64,000 nt of DNA. It comes from Pseudomonadota bacterium. Lineage in GTDB: Bacteria; Pseudomonadota; Gammaproteobacteria; Xanthomonadales; Rhodanobacteraceae. The stretch lies in NCBI GenBank assembly GCA_021793575.1, contig JAJYSM010000005.1, forward strand, positions 19,287 to 83,286. The letters run 5' to 3'. The notes under the pieces are model-generated. The model did no database searches. It had not been told where the DNA came from and saw only the letters and a list, made by a program, of their open reading frames with translations. Positions 44,926-56,642 of this stretch are shown in pieces. Position numbers and translations under genes: made by a program. Position 1 is the stretch's first letter. Every line of letters starts with the position of its first letter.

Positions 44926-46022
44926 CCGGGCCCGTGGCCGGCGCGCGGGCCGCTGCGCTCACACCGCCGCCCGATGCCGGCGCCATCGGCACCATGGAGC
45001 GCATCCCGAAATGGCTCAATCTGGTGCCGATGGCGCTGCAGTGGGGCTGGTTGGGACTGCGCTACGGCAGCCTCACGCTGCCGTCGGCGGCCAATTCGCA
45101 GATCACTGCCGGCGGCGTGGTCGGCGACACCAAGTCGGAATACTTCGCCGGCATGGGGCCGCGCGCCCGTGCGCGGGTGGCGCCGTACGCGCTGCTGCGG
45201 GTCGACGGCGCCGACGTGCTGGCCGCCGCGCTGTCGGCGCTGCGCGCGGCCGGCCTCGCGTTTCCGGTGGTGGCCAAGCCCGACCTGGGCTGGTGCGGCT
45301 TCGGCGTGCGCCGCATCGACGACGCGCTGGATCTGGCCGATTACCTGGCGCGCTACCCGCGCGGCGAAACGCTGATGCTGCAGCGCTATCTGGACGAGCC
45401 CGGCGAGGCGGGGCTGTTCTACGTGCGCCATCCCGACCAGCCGCGCGGACGGCTGCTGGGCATCCTGCTGCGCCACTATCCGCAGGTCACCGACGACGGC
45501 GTGCGCAGCGTGGCGCAGCTGATGGCCGCCGACCCGCGGCTGCAGCGCGCGGTGCAGCACTCGCGCGAGCACCAGGGCCGCTACGACCCCGACGAGGTGC
45601 CCGCCAGCGGCGACCGCGTGCGGCTGTCGCTGATCGGTTCGACCCGCGTGGGCGGGCGCTACGAGGATGGCTCGGCGCTGGCAACGGAGGAGCTGACCGC
45701 CGCGGTGGAGGCGATCGCGCGCGACATGCCGCAGTTCCATGTGGGCCGCTTCGACGTGCGCTACCGCAGCCTGTCGGAGCTGCGCGCCGGCCGCTTCACC
45801 ATCATGGAAGTCAACGGCGCCGGCTCCGAGGCGGTGCACGCGTGGGATCCGAAATACACGGTGGCGCAGGTGTACCGCATGGTGTTCGCCAAGCAGCGCG
45901 AGCTGTTCGCGCTGGGCGCGGCGATGCGCGCGCGCGGCCATCGGCCGATCGGCATGCTGGCGCTGGCGCGCCATCATCTGCGCCAGCAGCGGCTGATCCG
46001 CCGGTACCCGCCGTCGAACTGA
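44922..46022 (+). CDS. ATP-grasp ligase-like protein
   Basis: 366 residues. An N-terminal helical region (IPKWLNLVPMALQWGWLGLRYGSLTLP) precedes an ATP-grasp domain. The nucleotide-binding lysine is in FPVVAKPDLGWCGFGVR, then TLMLQRYLDEPGEAGLFYVR and the Mg-binding FTIMEVNGAGSEAVHAWDP. The overall type resembles D-Ala-D-Ala-ligase-like amide ligases, which join a carboxylate to an amine through an acyl phosphate. Substrates are unknown. Its ATG overlaps the DUF1989 stop, making it the last gene of the operon. It is convergent with the flippase-like gene. Confidence 0.85.
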   Translation: MTGPVAGARAAALTPPPDAGAIGTMERIPKWLNLVPMALQWGWLGLRYGSLTLPSAANSQITAGGVVGDTKSEYFAGMGPRARARVAPYALLRVDGADVLAAALSALRAAGLAFPVVAKPDLGWCGFGVRRIDDALDLADYLARYPRGETLMLQRYLDEPGEAGLFYVRHPDQPRGRLLGILLRHYPQVTDDGVRSVAQLMAADPRLQRAVQHSREHQGRYDPDEVPASGDRVRLSLIGSTRVGGRYEDGSALATEELTAAVEAIARDMPQFHVGRFDVRYRSLSELRAGRFTIMEVNGAGSEAVHAWDPKYTVAQVYRMVFAKQRELFALGAAMRARGHRPIGMLALARHHLRQQRLIRRYPPSN

Positions 46023-46063
46023 GCGGGCCGTCGACCCGCTCGTCCTGCAAAGGCGTCATCGCC

Positions 46064-46112
46064 TCCCGTTCGTCCAGAGCGTAGCGAAGCGCAGTCGAAG
46101 GACAGATATCCA
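46064..46112 (+). repeat. Dispersed intergenic repeat, continuous copy
   Basis: The CGTTCGTCC...GTCGAAGGACAG element, here uninterrupted, corresponds to the two blocks at 25674-25702 and 25750-25770. It lies between convergent gene ends. Confidence 0.65.
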
Positions 46113-46119
46113 CACGGGT

Positions 46120-47087
46120 TTACGGGCCGGATCTACAGACCGCCCTGCGCCGCCGCCGTTCGCGCAGCTCGAACGCGCCCAGCGCCACGCCGGCCAGCGC
46201 AAACGGCAGCAGGCCGTAGGTGAGCCGGTAGCACAGCAGTGCGGCCAGCAGATCGGCCCGCGCGGCGGCCGGAAACGCCGCCAGCATGATCGTCTCGAAC
46301 ACGCCCAGCCCACCCGGCGAGTGGCTGGCCATACCCACCAGCACCGCGCCCACGTAGACCGGCACAAAGTCCACGAACGGCGGCGCCACGCCGAGCGGCA
46401 GCAGCACGACCAGCGCGCCGATCGCGGCCAGCATCTCCACCCCGCCGAGCAGCATCTGCAGCGCGGCGGTGCCAGCCGCGGGAAACACCAGCGTCCAGCG
46501 CCACAGCCTCAGCGTGCGCGGGCGCCGGCGCAGCCACAGCAGCAACGCCGCCAGCAGCACCAGCAGCAGCGCGCCAGGCAGGCGACCCCAGCCATGACCG
46601 AGCGCCGGCTGCCAGCACAGCGTGCCGGTGATCACCACCGCAAAGCCCAGCCCCACGCCGAGCCCGGCCAGCCCCACGATGCGCGCCACGTCGCCAGCGC
46701 CCAGGCCGGCCGACGCGTAGATGCGATAGCGCACCGCGCCGCCGGTCAGCGCATGAAACCCCAGCGTGTTCGACACGCCCAGACTCACCGCGCGCCGGCG
46801 AACGCCGCGCGCGCCGCCGACACGCGGCCGGGTACCGCCGTGCGCGCGGCCAGCACGTCGAACAGCGCCAGTATCCCGAAGCTCAGCGCCGTGCACGCGA
46901 TCGACGCCGCCACCTGGCGCGCCGACAGCCGCCCCCACGCCGCCGCCACGGCATGCCAGGCGAGGCCGGTCAGCGTGTGCTGCACGAGCCACGCCGCCAG
47001 CCCGAGCACCGCCAGCGATCCCGCCCACGACAGCATGCGCAGCCATCGCGATGACGCTGTCGCGTGTGTGCGCTCGCGGCTCAGCAT
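46120..47087 (-). pseudogene. Lysylphosphatidylglycerol synthase N-terminal-like (flippase) gene, frameshifted
   Basis: The N-terminal part from ATG 47087 reads MLSRERTHATASSRWLRMLS, WAGSLAVLGLAAWLVQ and on to ARAAFAGA, then meets a stop at 46785. The other frame continues directly as VSLGVSNTLGFHALTGGAVR with further membrane helices, ending RRRAVCRSGP. Removing one CG from the GCGCGCGG run near 46787-46794 joins the two into a ~320-residue protein with eight or so membrane helices, matching the MprF N-terminal/UPF0104 family. Function would be lipid translocation or similar. The break may be real, phase-variable or a sequencing error. Confidence 0.78.
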
Positions 47088-47254
47088 GCGTGACGATTCA
47101 TGGTCGATGAGAGCCTTCGGCAGTGGAGGAGGGACGCCGCCTGCGCCGATGGTACGTGGATGCGCCGGGCCAGGTGGCCGTCCGCGCGTAGCGGCCGGGC
47201 GCGCCTGCACGCGGGGCTGGTCGAAACGGTGCACACAATGGCAAGGTAGCCGGC

Positions 47255-48583
47255 ATGTCGACCGAACCTGCCGCTACCTATGTCCGCCGCCTGAACGTCT
47301 GGGACGCGGCGATGATCGTGATCGGCGGCGTGATCGGGGCGGGCATTTTCCGCGCCCCGGCCACCGTCGCCGAGCGCACCTCGTCGGGCGCGCAGGTGCT
47401 GGTGCTGTGGGCGATCGGCGGCCTGCTGACGCTGGCCGGGGTGCTGTGCTACGCCGAGCTGGGCGCGCGGCGGCCGCAGGCAGGCGGCACCTATGTGTAC
47501 CTGCGCGAGGCGTTCGGGCAGCTGCCGGCGTTCCTGTTCGGCTGGACCATGGCGCTGATCAACTACCCCGGCAGCGTGGCCGCGGTGGCCACCACGTTCG
47601 CCGACTATTTCTGCGCGGTGGCCGGGCTGCCGGTGCTGTACGTGAAGCCGGTGGCGGTGGGCGCGATCGCCTTCATCGTCGGCGTCAATCTGTTCGGCAT
47701 CCGCGCCGGTTCGTGGATGCAGAACATCTTCACGGTGCTGAAGCTGGCGGCGATCGCGCTGCTGGTGGTGACCGGGCTGGTGCTGGCGCGCGGGCATCTG
47801 GGCAGCGCGCTGGCGGTCGATACCGCGCATCCGGTGGCGTCGTGGGCGTTCGTCGGCGCGCTGCTGCCGGTGCTGTTTGCCTACGGTGGCTTCCACTATC
47901 TCAACGACCTCGCCGGCGAAGTGCGCAACCCGCAGCGCACCTTGCCGCGCGCGCTGGGCATGGGCATGGCCGGCGTGGTGCTGTGCTACGTGCTGGTGAA
48001 TTTCGCCTACCTGGCCGGGCTGGGCCATGCGGGGCTGGCCGCCAGCCACGCGCCGGCAGCGGACCTGATGCGGCAGCTGTTCGGCGCGCATGGCGCCACG
48101 GTGATCGCGGTGGGCATCGCCTGCTCCACCTTCGGCTACTGCAACATCGCGATCGCCGGCGGCGCGCGCGTGCTGCAGACGATGGGCGCCGACGGCATGT
48201 TCTTCCGCGCCGCGGGCCGCATCGAGACGCGCACGCGCGCGCCGCAGATCGCGCTGGCCGCGCTCGGCCTGTGGGCGATCGTGCTGACGCTGTCGGGCAG
48301 CTTCGGCCAGCTGCTCGACTACACCACCGTGGGCGAATGGCTGGCGCACGTGTTCGGCATCGCCACGCTGTTCTGGTACCGGCGGCATTTCATGCATGAG
48401 CCGTCGCCGTACCGGGTGCCGTTCTATCCGCTGCTGCCGCTGCTGTTCGTGCTGACCGTGCTCAGCGTGATCGTGGCCACCGCGATCCACTCGCCGCGCG
48501 ACGCCGGCATGAGTCTGGTCATCATCGCGCTGGGCGTGCCGGCGTATTACGGCTGGCGGCGCTGGGCGCGCGGCGATGCGTGA
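47255..48583 (+). CDS. APC-family amino acid permease
   Basis: 442 residues with twelve predicted membrane helices. The first contains the substrate-binding unwound motif IVIGGVIGAGIFRAPATVAE, followed by LWAIGGLLTLAGVLCYAELGARRPQAGGTYVYLREA, both diagnostic of the LAT/APC branch. Loop AYGGFHYLNDLAGEVRNPQRTLPRAL matches helix 6 and its following loop. It is expected to take up or exchange amino acids; the substrate is unknown. ATG 47255 gives a normal N-terminus MSTEPAATYVRRLNVWDAAM. A REP hairpin follows. Confidence 0.94.
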   Translation: MSTEPAATYVRRLNVWDAAMIVIGGVIGAGIFRAPATVAERTSSGAQVLVLWAIGGLLTLAGVLCYAELGARRPQAGGTYVYLREAFGQLPAFLFGWTMALINYPGSVAAVATTFADYFCAVAGLPVLYVKPVAVGAIAFIVGVNLFGIRAGSWMQNIFTVLKLAAIALLVVTGLVLARGHLGSALAVDTAHPVASWAFVGALLPVLFAYGGFHYLNDLAGEVRNPQRTLPRALGMGMAGVVLCYVLVNFAYLAGLGHAGLAASHAPAADLMRQLFGAHGATVIAVGIACSTFGYCNIAIAGGARVLQTMGADGMFFRAAGRIETRTRAPQIALAALGLWAIVLTLSGSFGQLLDYTTVGEWLAHVFGIATLFWYRRHFMHEPSPYRVPFYPLLPLLFVLTVLSVIVATAIHSPRDAGMSLVIIALGVPAYYGWRRWARGDA

Positions 48584-48597
48584 TCGGTTGAGCGGCT

Positions 48598-48694
48598 GTG
48601 GGAGCGACTTCAGTCGCGATGCTCTTGTTTTGATGCAGCCTGAGAGCAGGAGCATCGCGACTGAAGTCGCTCCCACCACCGAAGCCGCTCCCAC
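48598..48694 (+). repeat. Paired REP hairpin, copy E, with extra half
   Basis: Halves 48598-48622 and 48652-48676 with GCGACT/AGTCGC palindromes are inverted copies. A further partial half GAAGCCGCTCCCAC of the GGCT type follows at 48681-48694. Confidence 0.88.
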
Positions 48695-48749
48695 TGCCGG
48701 AGTTGTGCCCACCTGTTTGCAATGGGTATTCGCGCGAGGTTTGTTGCCG

Positions 48750-50888
48750 ATGAAACGTCATGCATGGATCGGGGCGCTGGCCCTGGGCGGGTTGCTGTGC
48801 TGCCCTGCGGCCGCGGCGTCCGCGCTGGTGGATCTGGCGCAGCCGCTGCCGGCGGCGCAGGTCACGCTGCTGCAGGTGCAGCGGGTCGGCGCGGTCGAGC
48901 GCGCCAGCGACGGCGTGGCGCAGCAGCGCTACGCGTTCCAGCCGGCGGCGCAGCCGCAGATCGTGCTCAGCCCCGCCAGCGGCGCGTGGAATTGGAGCGG
49001 CCAGGGCGAGCTGCGCCTGCGCGTGCAGAACGCGATGCCGTGGGCAGTGACGCTCACGATCGAGGTTGACGGCGCCGCCGGCCAGCGCCTGCAGGCCAGC
49101 GTGGCGCTGCCGGCCGGCCCGGCGCAGACGCTGGTGCTGCCGCTGCGCGCCGAATCGCCGCGCGATGAGGGCATGCAGGTGGCGCCGCCGATGCCGTTCG
49201 ACGATCGCGGCCAGCTCAGCCTGCTGGCGACCACGGTGCAGGGCGCGCTGGATCTGGGTGCGGTGCGGGCAATCCGGCTCGGCGTGCCGGCGCCGCAGGC
49301 GGTGCAGACGCTGCTGTTCGGCCGCGTCGAGACCGCGGCGGGCGACGCCACGCTGCGCGCCGCGTATGCGGGCATCGTCGATCGCTACGGCCAGTACACG
49401 CGCGGCCACTGGCCGGAGAAGATCGACTCCGACGCCGCCCTGCGCGCGGTGCACGCGGCCGAACAGGCGCGGCTGGCGCAGCCGGTGCCTGCGCGCCTGG
49501 ACCGCTATGGCGGACGTCTGGACGGCCAGAAGCTCACCGCCACCGGCTGGTTCCACACGCAGAAGGCGGACGGCCGCTGGCAGCTGGTGACGCCGCAAGG
49601 CCACGCCTTCTTTTCGCTGGGGATGAACGTCGTGGCGGCCGACGATAACCGCACCTTTGTCAGCGGCCGCGAGTTCATGTTCACCGGCCTGCCGCCCGAT
49701 GCGGGCGCGTGGTCGGCCTTCTACGGCAGCGGTGACAGCCGGCGTCCCGACCGCGGCGCCAGCGCCGGCATGGGCTACAACCACGGCCGCTGGTTCGACT
49801 TCTATGTTGCCAACCTGTATCGCGCCTACGGCGCGGGATGGCTCGCCGACTGGCGCACGCGCACGCTGCAGCGGCTGCGCGCGTGGGGCTTCAACACCAT
49901 CGGCAACTGGAGCGACCCGGCGATGGGTCTGGCGCACGTGCTGCCCTACACGCGTTCGATCAGCATCGTCGGCGACTTCGCCAACGTGGCCAGCGGCTAC
50001 GACTACTGGGGCCGCATGCCCGACCCGTTCGATCCGCGCTTCGTGCAGGCCGCGGCGCGCGCGGTGGCCAAGGCCAGCACCGGTGTGCGCGACGATCCGT
50101 ATCTGCTCGGCTACTTCGCCGACAACGAGCTTGCGTGGGCCGGCAGCGGGCCGCAGGGGCGCTGGGGTTTGGCCCTGGGCACGCTGGCCGGCGACGCGCA
50201 CAGCCCGGCCAAGCAGGCCTTCATCGCCATGCTGAAAAAGCAATACGTGGCACCGGAAACGCTGGCCTCCGCGTGGGGCATCGCGCTGACCTCGTGGGAT
50301 GCGCTGAATGTCACCGGCTTCGCCGCGCCCGCGCCGGACGAGGCGCACCCGGCGATCGCCCGCAACTACAGCGCGTGGCTGCGCGCGTATGCCGACGCCT
50401 ACTTCCGCACCGTGGCGCAGGCGATTCATCGCGCCGACCCGCATCATCTATTTCTCGGCGGCCGCTTCGCGGTGAACACGCCCGAAGCGGTGGCGGCCTG
50501 CGCGCAGTACTGCGACGTGGTCAGCTTCAACGTCTACGCCGACCTGCCGCAGCACGGCTTCGACGCGGCCGCGATGCGCGTGCTGGACAAGCCGGTGCTG
50601 ATCAGCGAATTCCACTTCGGCTCCGACGACCGCGGCCCGTTCGGCAAGGGCGTGGTGTCGGTGGGGAACGAGGCGCAGCGCGGCCCTGCCTACGCGAAGT
50701 TCGTCGCCGCGGCGGCAGCCGATCCGGACATCGTCGGCACGCACTGGTTCGAGTACGTCGACGAGCCCGCCAGCGGCCGCCTGCTCGACGGCGAGAACAG
50801 CCACATCGGCCTGGTCGGCATCACCGACATCCCGTTCGGCGGTTTCGTGCAGGCGGTGCAGGCGGCGAACCGACAAGTTGAGCCGTGA
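48750..50888 (+). CDS. GH50-like glycoside hydrolase, secreted
   Basis: 712 residues. A signal peptide (MKRHAWIGALALGGLLCCPAAAA) precedes an N-terminal beta-sandwich (~25-230) and a (beta/alpha)8 catalytic part. Markers are GWFHTQKADGRWQLVTPQGHAFFSLGMNV, RAWGFNTIGNWSD, the acid/base region LLGYFADNELAWAG (Glu near 461) and the nucleophile region KPVLISEFHFGSDDRG (Glu near 619). The set fits family GH50, known mainly for beta-agarases; the true substrate in this organism could be another galactan. It is exported to the periplasm or outside. ATG 48750 follows AGGT nine bases upstream. Confidence 0.85.
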   Translation: MKRHAWIGALALGGLLCCPAAAASALVDLAQPLPAAQVTLLQVQRVGAVERASDGVAQQRYAFQPAAQPQIVLSPASGAWNWSGQGELRLRVQNAMPWAVTLTIEVDGAAGQRLQASVALPAGPAQTLVLPLRAESPRDEGMQVAPPMPFDDRGQLSLLATTVQGALDLGAVRAIRLGVPAPQAVQTLLFGRVETAAGDATLRAAYAGIVDRYGQYTRGHWPEKIDSDAALRAVHAAEQARLAQPVPARLDRYGGRLDGQKLTATGWFHTQKADGRWQLVTPQGHAFFSLGMNVVAADDNRTFVSGREFMFTGLPPDAGAWSAFYGSGDSRRPDRGASAGMGYNHGRWFDFYVANLYRAYGAGWLADWRTRTLQRLRAWGFNTIGNWSDPAMGLAHVLPYTRSISIVGDFANVASGYDYWGRMPDPFDPRFVQAAARAVAKASTGVRDDPYLLGYFADNELAWAGSGPQGRWGLALGTLAGDAHSPAKQAFIAMLKKQYVAPETLASAWGIALTSWDALNVTGFAAPAPDEAHPAIARNYSAWLRAYADAYFRTVAQAIHRADPHHLFLGGRFAVNTPEAVAACAQYCDVVSFNVYADLPQHGFDAAAMRVLDKPVLISEFHFGSDDRGPFGKGVVSVGNEAQRGPAYAKFVAAAAADPDIVGTHWFEYVDEPASGRLLDGENSHIGLVGITDIPFGGFVQAVQAANRQVEP

Positions 50889-50956
50889 CGAACGCGGTGC
50901 TTGACCCTCACGCAACGTGAGGGTGCAGGCTGCAGTCACCCGCCACGGAGTGATCC

Positions 50957-51691
50957 ATGAAACTGCTGTCGGTCAGCCAGCTCGCCCGCCGCACCGGCGT
51001 CACCGTGCGCACCCTGCACCACTACGAAGCCTGCGGCCTGCTGCAGCCTGCGGTGCGCAGTGCGGCCGGTTACCGCCTGTACGGCGAGGCGGAACTGCGC
51101 CGGCTGCAGCACATCGTGTCGCTGAAGGCGCTCGGGCTCACGCTCGATGCCATCCGCGGCAGCCTCGATACCGATGAGCCTTCACTGGCCGAAGCGGTGC
51201 GCAGGCAGGCACACCGTTTGCGGGAGACGATCGCCCACCAGCACGCGCTGCTGCTGCGGCTGGAGCATCTGCAGCAGCGGCTCGCTGCGGGCGAGGCGAT
51301 CGATAGCGACACACTCCTGAAAACCATCGAGGCAAGCACCATCATGGAAAAATATCTGACCACCGAACAACAGCAGGCCGTACAGCAGCGTGGCGAAACG
51401 CTGGGCGCCGCGCGCATCCGCGAAGTCGAGCAGGCGTGGCCGCAGGTGATCGCGGGCATGACGGCGGCGCTGCAGCTGGACAAAGAACCGGCCAGCGAGG
51501 AAGTGCAGGCGCTGGCGGCGAAGTGGCGCGCGCTGCTGCGCGAGTTCACCGGTGGCGACGCGGGCATCCAGCGCTCGCTCAACCGCATGTTCCGTGCGGA
51601 GCCCGCCACCATGCAGCAGCACACCGGCATCGATCCGGCGCTGATGGCCTACGCCTGCCGCGCCATCGCCGCGCTGCCCGTTGAAGCCTGA
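50957..51691 (+). CDS. MerR-family regulator with TipAS-type domain
   Basis: 244 residues. The N-terminal MerR DNA-binding domain has LSVSQLARRTGVTVRTLHHYEACGLL and a dimerising coiled coil (~80-115). The C-terminal ~120 residues (EASTIMEKYLTTEQQQAVQQRG through GGDAGIQRSLNRMF) are a TipAS-like antibiotic-recognition helical domain. Such proteins activate promoters with stretched spacers on binding a drug. CGGAG lies six bases before the ATG. The target is unknown; it is followed by glpK after 148 bases with its own start. Confidence 0.92.
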   Translation: MKLLSVSQLARRTGVTVRTLHHYEACGLLQPAVRSAAGYRLYGEAELRRLQHIVSLKALGLTLDAIRGSLDTDEPSLAEAVRRQAHRLRETIAHQHALLLRLEHLQQRLAAGEAIDSDTLLKTIEASTIMEKYLTTEQQQAVQQRGETLGAARIREVEQAWPQVIAGMTAALQLDKEPASEEVQALAAKWRALLREFTGGDAGIQRSLNRMFRAEPATMQQHTGIDPALMAYACRAIAALPVEA

Positions 51692-51830
51692 TCGACGGCG
51701 AGCACAAGATCATGGCGGACAAGCGGTGACGGCTTGACGGCATCCCCTTTGGCCGACGGACCGGCGCTGGAATAACGCTCTTGAGATTGTTGCTAATCTT
51801 CGATCAACGCCATCCAGGTGCGCCGCGTAG

Positions 51831-53336
<1,506 letters not shown>

Positions 53337-53394
53337 CGCCACGCCATGTGCATTGCAGCCTTTGCAGCGCAGCTGCAGCTGCAGCGAAACATGC

Positions 53395-54330
53395 TCAGTC
53401 CAGCGTGTAGCCGAACTGCTCGGCGAATTCGGCGGCGAATTCCGCATAGGTGAAACGCTGGTTCTGGGTGCCGGGGTGCTCCACCTTCAGCGCACCCATC
53501 AGCGACGCCATGCGCCCCACCGTCGGCCAGTCGCTGCCGCGCATGATGCCGAAGATCAGGCCGGCGCGGTACGCGTCGCCGCAGCCGGTCGGATCGATGA
53601 TTTTGCGCTCGCGCGCCGGCGGAATCTGGAACGTATCGGCGCCCGCACGAATGATCGAGCCGCGCGGCCCGTGGGTGACGATGTAGGCCTGCACGCGGGC
53701 GGCAATCTCGTCGGCGCTCCAGCCGGTGCGGGTCTGCAGCAACTGCGATTCGTAGTCGTTGACGATCACGTAGGTCGACTTTGCGATCATCGAGCGGAAT
53801 TCGTCGCCGCTGAACAACGGCATGGCCTGGCCCGGATCGAAGATGAACGGCACGCCGCGGGCGGCGAACTCGTCCACGTGCTGCAGCATCGCCTCGCGGC
53901 CGTCTGGCGCCACGATTGCGAAGTCGATCTGGCTGATGTCGCGCACGTGATTTTCCTGTGCGCTGGACATGGCCCCCGGATGGAAGGCGGTGATCTGGTT
54001 GTTGTCCAGATCCGTGGTGATGAAGCACTGCGGGGTGAACTGGTCGTCGAACTCGCGCACGCAATCGAGCCGGATGCCGCATTGCTCCAGGTGCAGCCGA
54101 TAGGGAGCAAAATCCTGGCCCACCGCGGCCACCGGCAGCGGATCGCCGCCCAGCAGCTTGAGGTTGTAGGCGATATTGCCGGCGCAGCCGCCAAACTCGC
54201 GCCGCATCCGCGGCACCAGGAATGACACATTCAGGATGTGCACCTGGTCGGGCAGGATGTGGTTCTTGAACTGATCCTGGAACACCATGATGGTGTCGTA
54301 GGCCAGCGATCCGCAGATGACGGCAGACAT
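53395..54330 (-). CDS. PfkB-family carbohydrate/adenosine kinase
   Basis: 311 residues. It begins MSAVICGSLAYDTIMVFQDQF, contains the FGGCAGNIAYNLKLLGGDP ribokinase signature and ends with the anion-hole/base motif DPTGCGDAYRAGLIFG. The N-terminal SLAYDTI and lid resemble adenosine kinase-like proteins in Proteobacteria, but sugar substrates are possible. ATG 54330 was chosen since the domain starts there; the frame continues upstream to 54432 without features. It is divergent from mreB. Confidence 0.9.
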   Translation of the reverse strand: MSAVICGSLAYDTIMVFQDQFKNHILPDQVHILNVSFLVPRMRREFGGCAGNIAYNLKLLGGDPLPVAAVGQDFAPYRLHLEQCGIRLDCVREFDDQFTPQCFITTDLDNNQITAFHPGAMSSAQENHVRDISQIDFAIVAPDGREAMLQHVDEFAARGVPFIFDPGQAMPLFSGDEFRSMIAKSTYVIVNDYESQLLQTRTGWSADEIAARVQAYIVTHGPRGSIIRAGADTFQIPPARERKIIDPTGCGDAYRAGLIFGIMRGSDWPTVGRMASLMGALKVEHPGTQNQRFTYAEFAAEFAEQFGYTLD

Positions 54331-54534
54331 GATGTGCGGAAGTCCCGGAATGAGGATGGAGTGGTCGCGGCGGCAGTGGCCGAATGAACGCGAGGCCGGC
54401 GGCATCGGCCAAGGCGCGAATCGTACCGGCATCCGTCGGCGATGGCGACTTTTGCGGCGTGCCGCAGCTCATTCGGCAAGGCAGGAACTGTGCTTATCGT
54501 GGTGTTGTGCAAGGGTTTCTTAACTTTATTGTCC

Positions 54535-55651
<1,117 letters not shown>

Positions 55652-55673
55652 CGCGTAGCAGTCCGGGGCGGCC

Positions 55674-56642
55674 ATGGCGCGCGCGCGCGACGAATCCTCG
55701 CCTCTGTTCGCCGGCAATGCGGCCGGCACGCTGCGACTGATCCTGTACCTCGCGCTGGCGATGGTGCTGATGGTGCTCGACCAGCGCAACGGCTGGCTGT
55801 GGCGCGTGCGCTACGCCGCCTCGGCCGTGATCGAACCGATGTACCGGCTGGCCGGCCTGCCCTCCGCGGGCATCCGCACGCTGACGGTGGCGTTTGCCGA
55901 CCGCCAGCGACTGACCGGGCAGAACCAGCGCCTGCGCGAGGATCTGCTGCTGGCGAACGCCAAGTTGAACCGGATGGCCGCCGTGGCCGAGCAGAACCAG
56001 CGCCTGAAACAGCTGCTGGATACCCAGCACAGTCTCGATCTGAACGTGCAGCTGGCGCGGGTGATCGGCGTGGACCTGGGCGCCTACCGCTACCGCCTGA
56101 CCCTGGATGTGGGTGCCCGCGACGGGGTCAAGCCGGGGCAGCCGGTGATCGACGCGCACGGCGTGATGGGGCAGGTGAAAGATGTGCTGCCGACCACCTC
56201 GGTGGTGATGCTGGTGACCGATCCTGAGCACGCGTTGCCGGTGGTGATCGAGCGCTCGGGCCTGCGCACAATCGCCTACGGCTCGCGCGACGGCGATCAG
56301 CTGACGCTGCCGAACATTCCGCGGGCCGCCGATGTGCGCGTCGGTGACCACCTGCTCACCTCGGGCCTGGGCGGACGCTTTCCGCCCGGCTTCCCGGTCG
56401 GCGATGTGACCGCGGTGACGCCTTCCGCCACCGGCATGTTTCTGGTGGCACAGGCGCGCCCGGCGGCGGACATCAATCGCAGCGAGGACGTGCTGCTGCT
56501 GCACGATCAGGCCGAACCGGACGGGCCACCGGCGTTGCCCACCCCGGTTGGGCCGCCGCGCGATCTGGCACCCGCGCCGGGCACTCCGTCGGCCATGCCC
56601 GCGCGCGTCGTTGGCACACCGGCCGCCGGAGTGCCGCGATGA
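55674..56642 (+). CDS. mreC: Rod shape-determining protein MreC
   Basis: 322 residues. One N-terminal membrane helix (LRLILYLALAMVLMVLDQ) is followed by a coiled coil (RQRLTGQNQRLREDLLLANAKLNRMAAVAEQNQRL). The paired beta-barrels contain RVIGVDLGAYRYRLTLDVGARDGV and GVMGQVKDVLPTTSVVMLVTDP. The C-terminal ~55 residues are Pro/Ala-rich. MreC links MreB to PBP2 in the periplasm. Its stop overlaps the mreD start as ATGA. Confidence 0.97.
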   Translation: MARARDESSPLFAGNAAGTLRLILYLALAMVLMVLDQRNGWLWRVRYAASAVIEPMYRLAGLPSAGIRTLTVAFADRQRLTGQNQRLREDLLLANAKLNRMAAVAEQNQRLKQLLDTQHSLDLNVQLARVIGVDLGAYRYRLTLDVGARDGVKPGQPVIDAHGVMGQVKDVLPTTSVVMLVTDPEHALPVVIERSGLRTIAYGSRDGDQLTLPNIPRAADVRVGDHLLTSGLGGRFPPGFPVGDVTAVTPSATGMFLVAQARPAADINRSEDVLLLHDQAEPDGPPALPTPVGPPRDLAPAPGTPSAMPARVVGTPAAGVPR

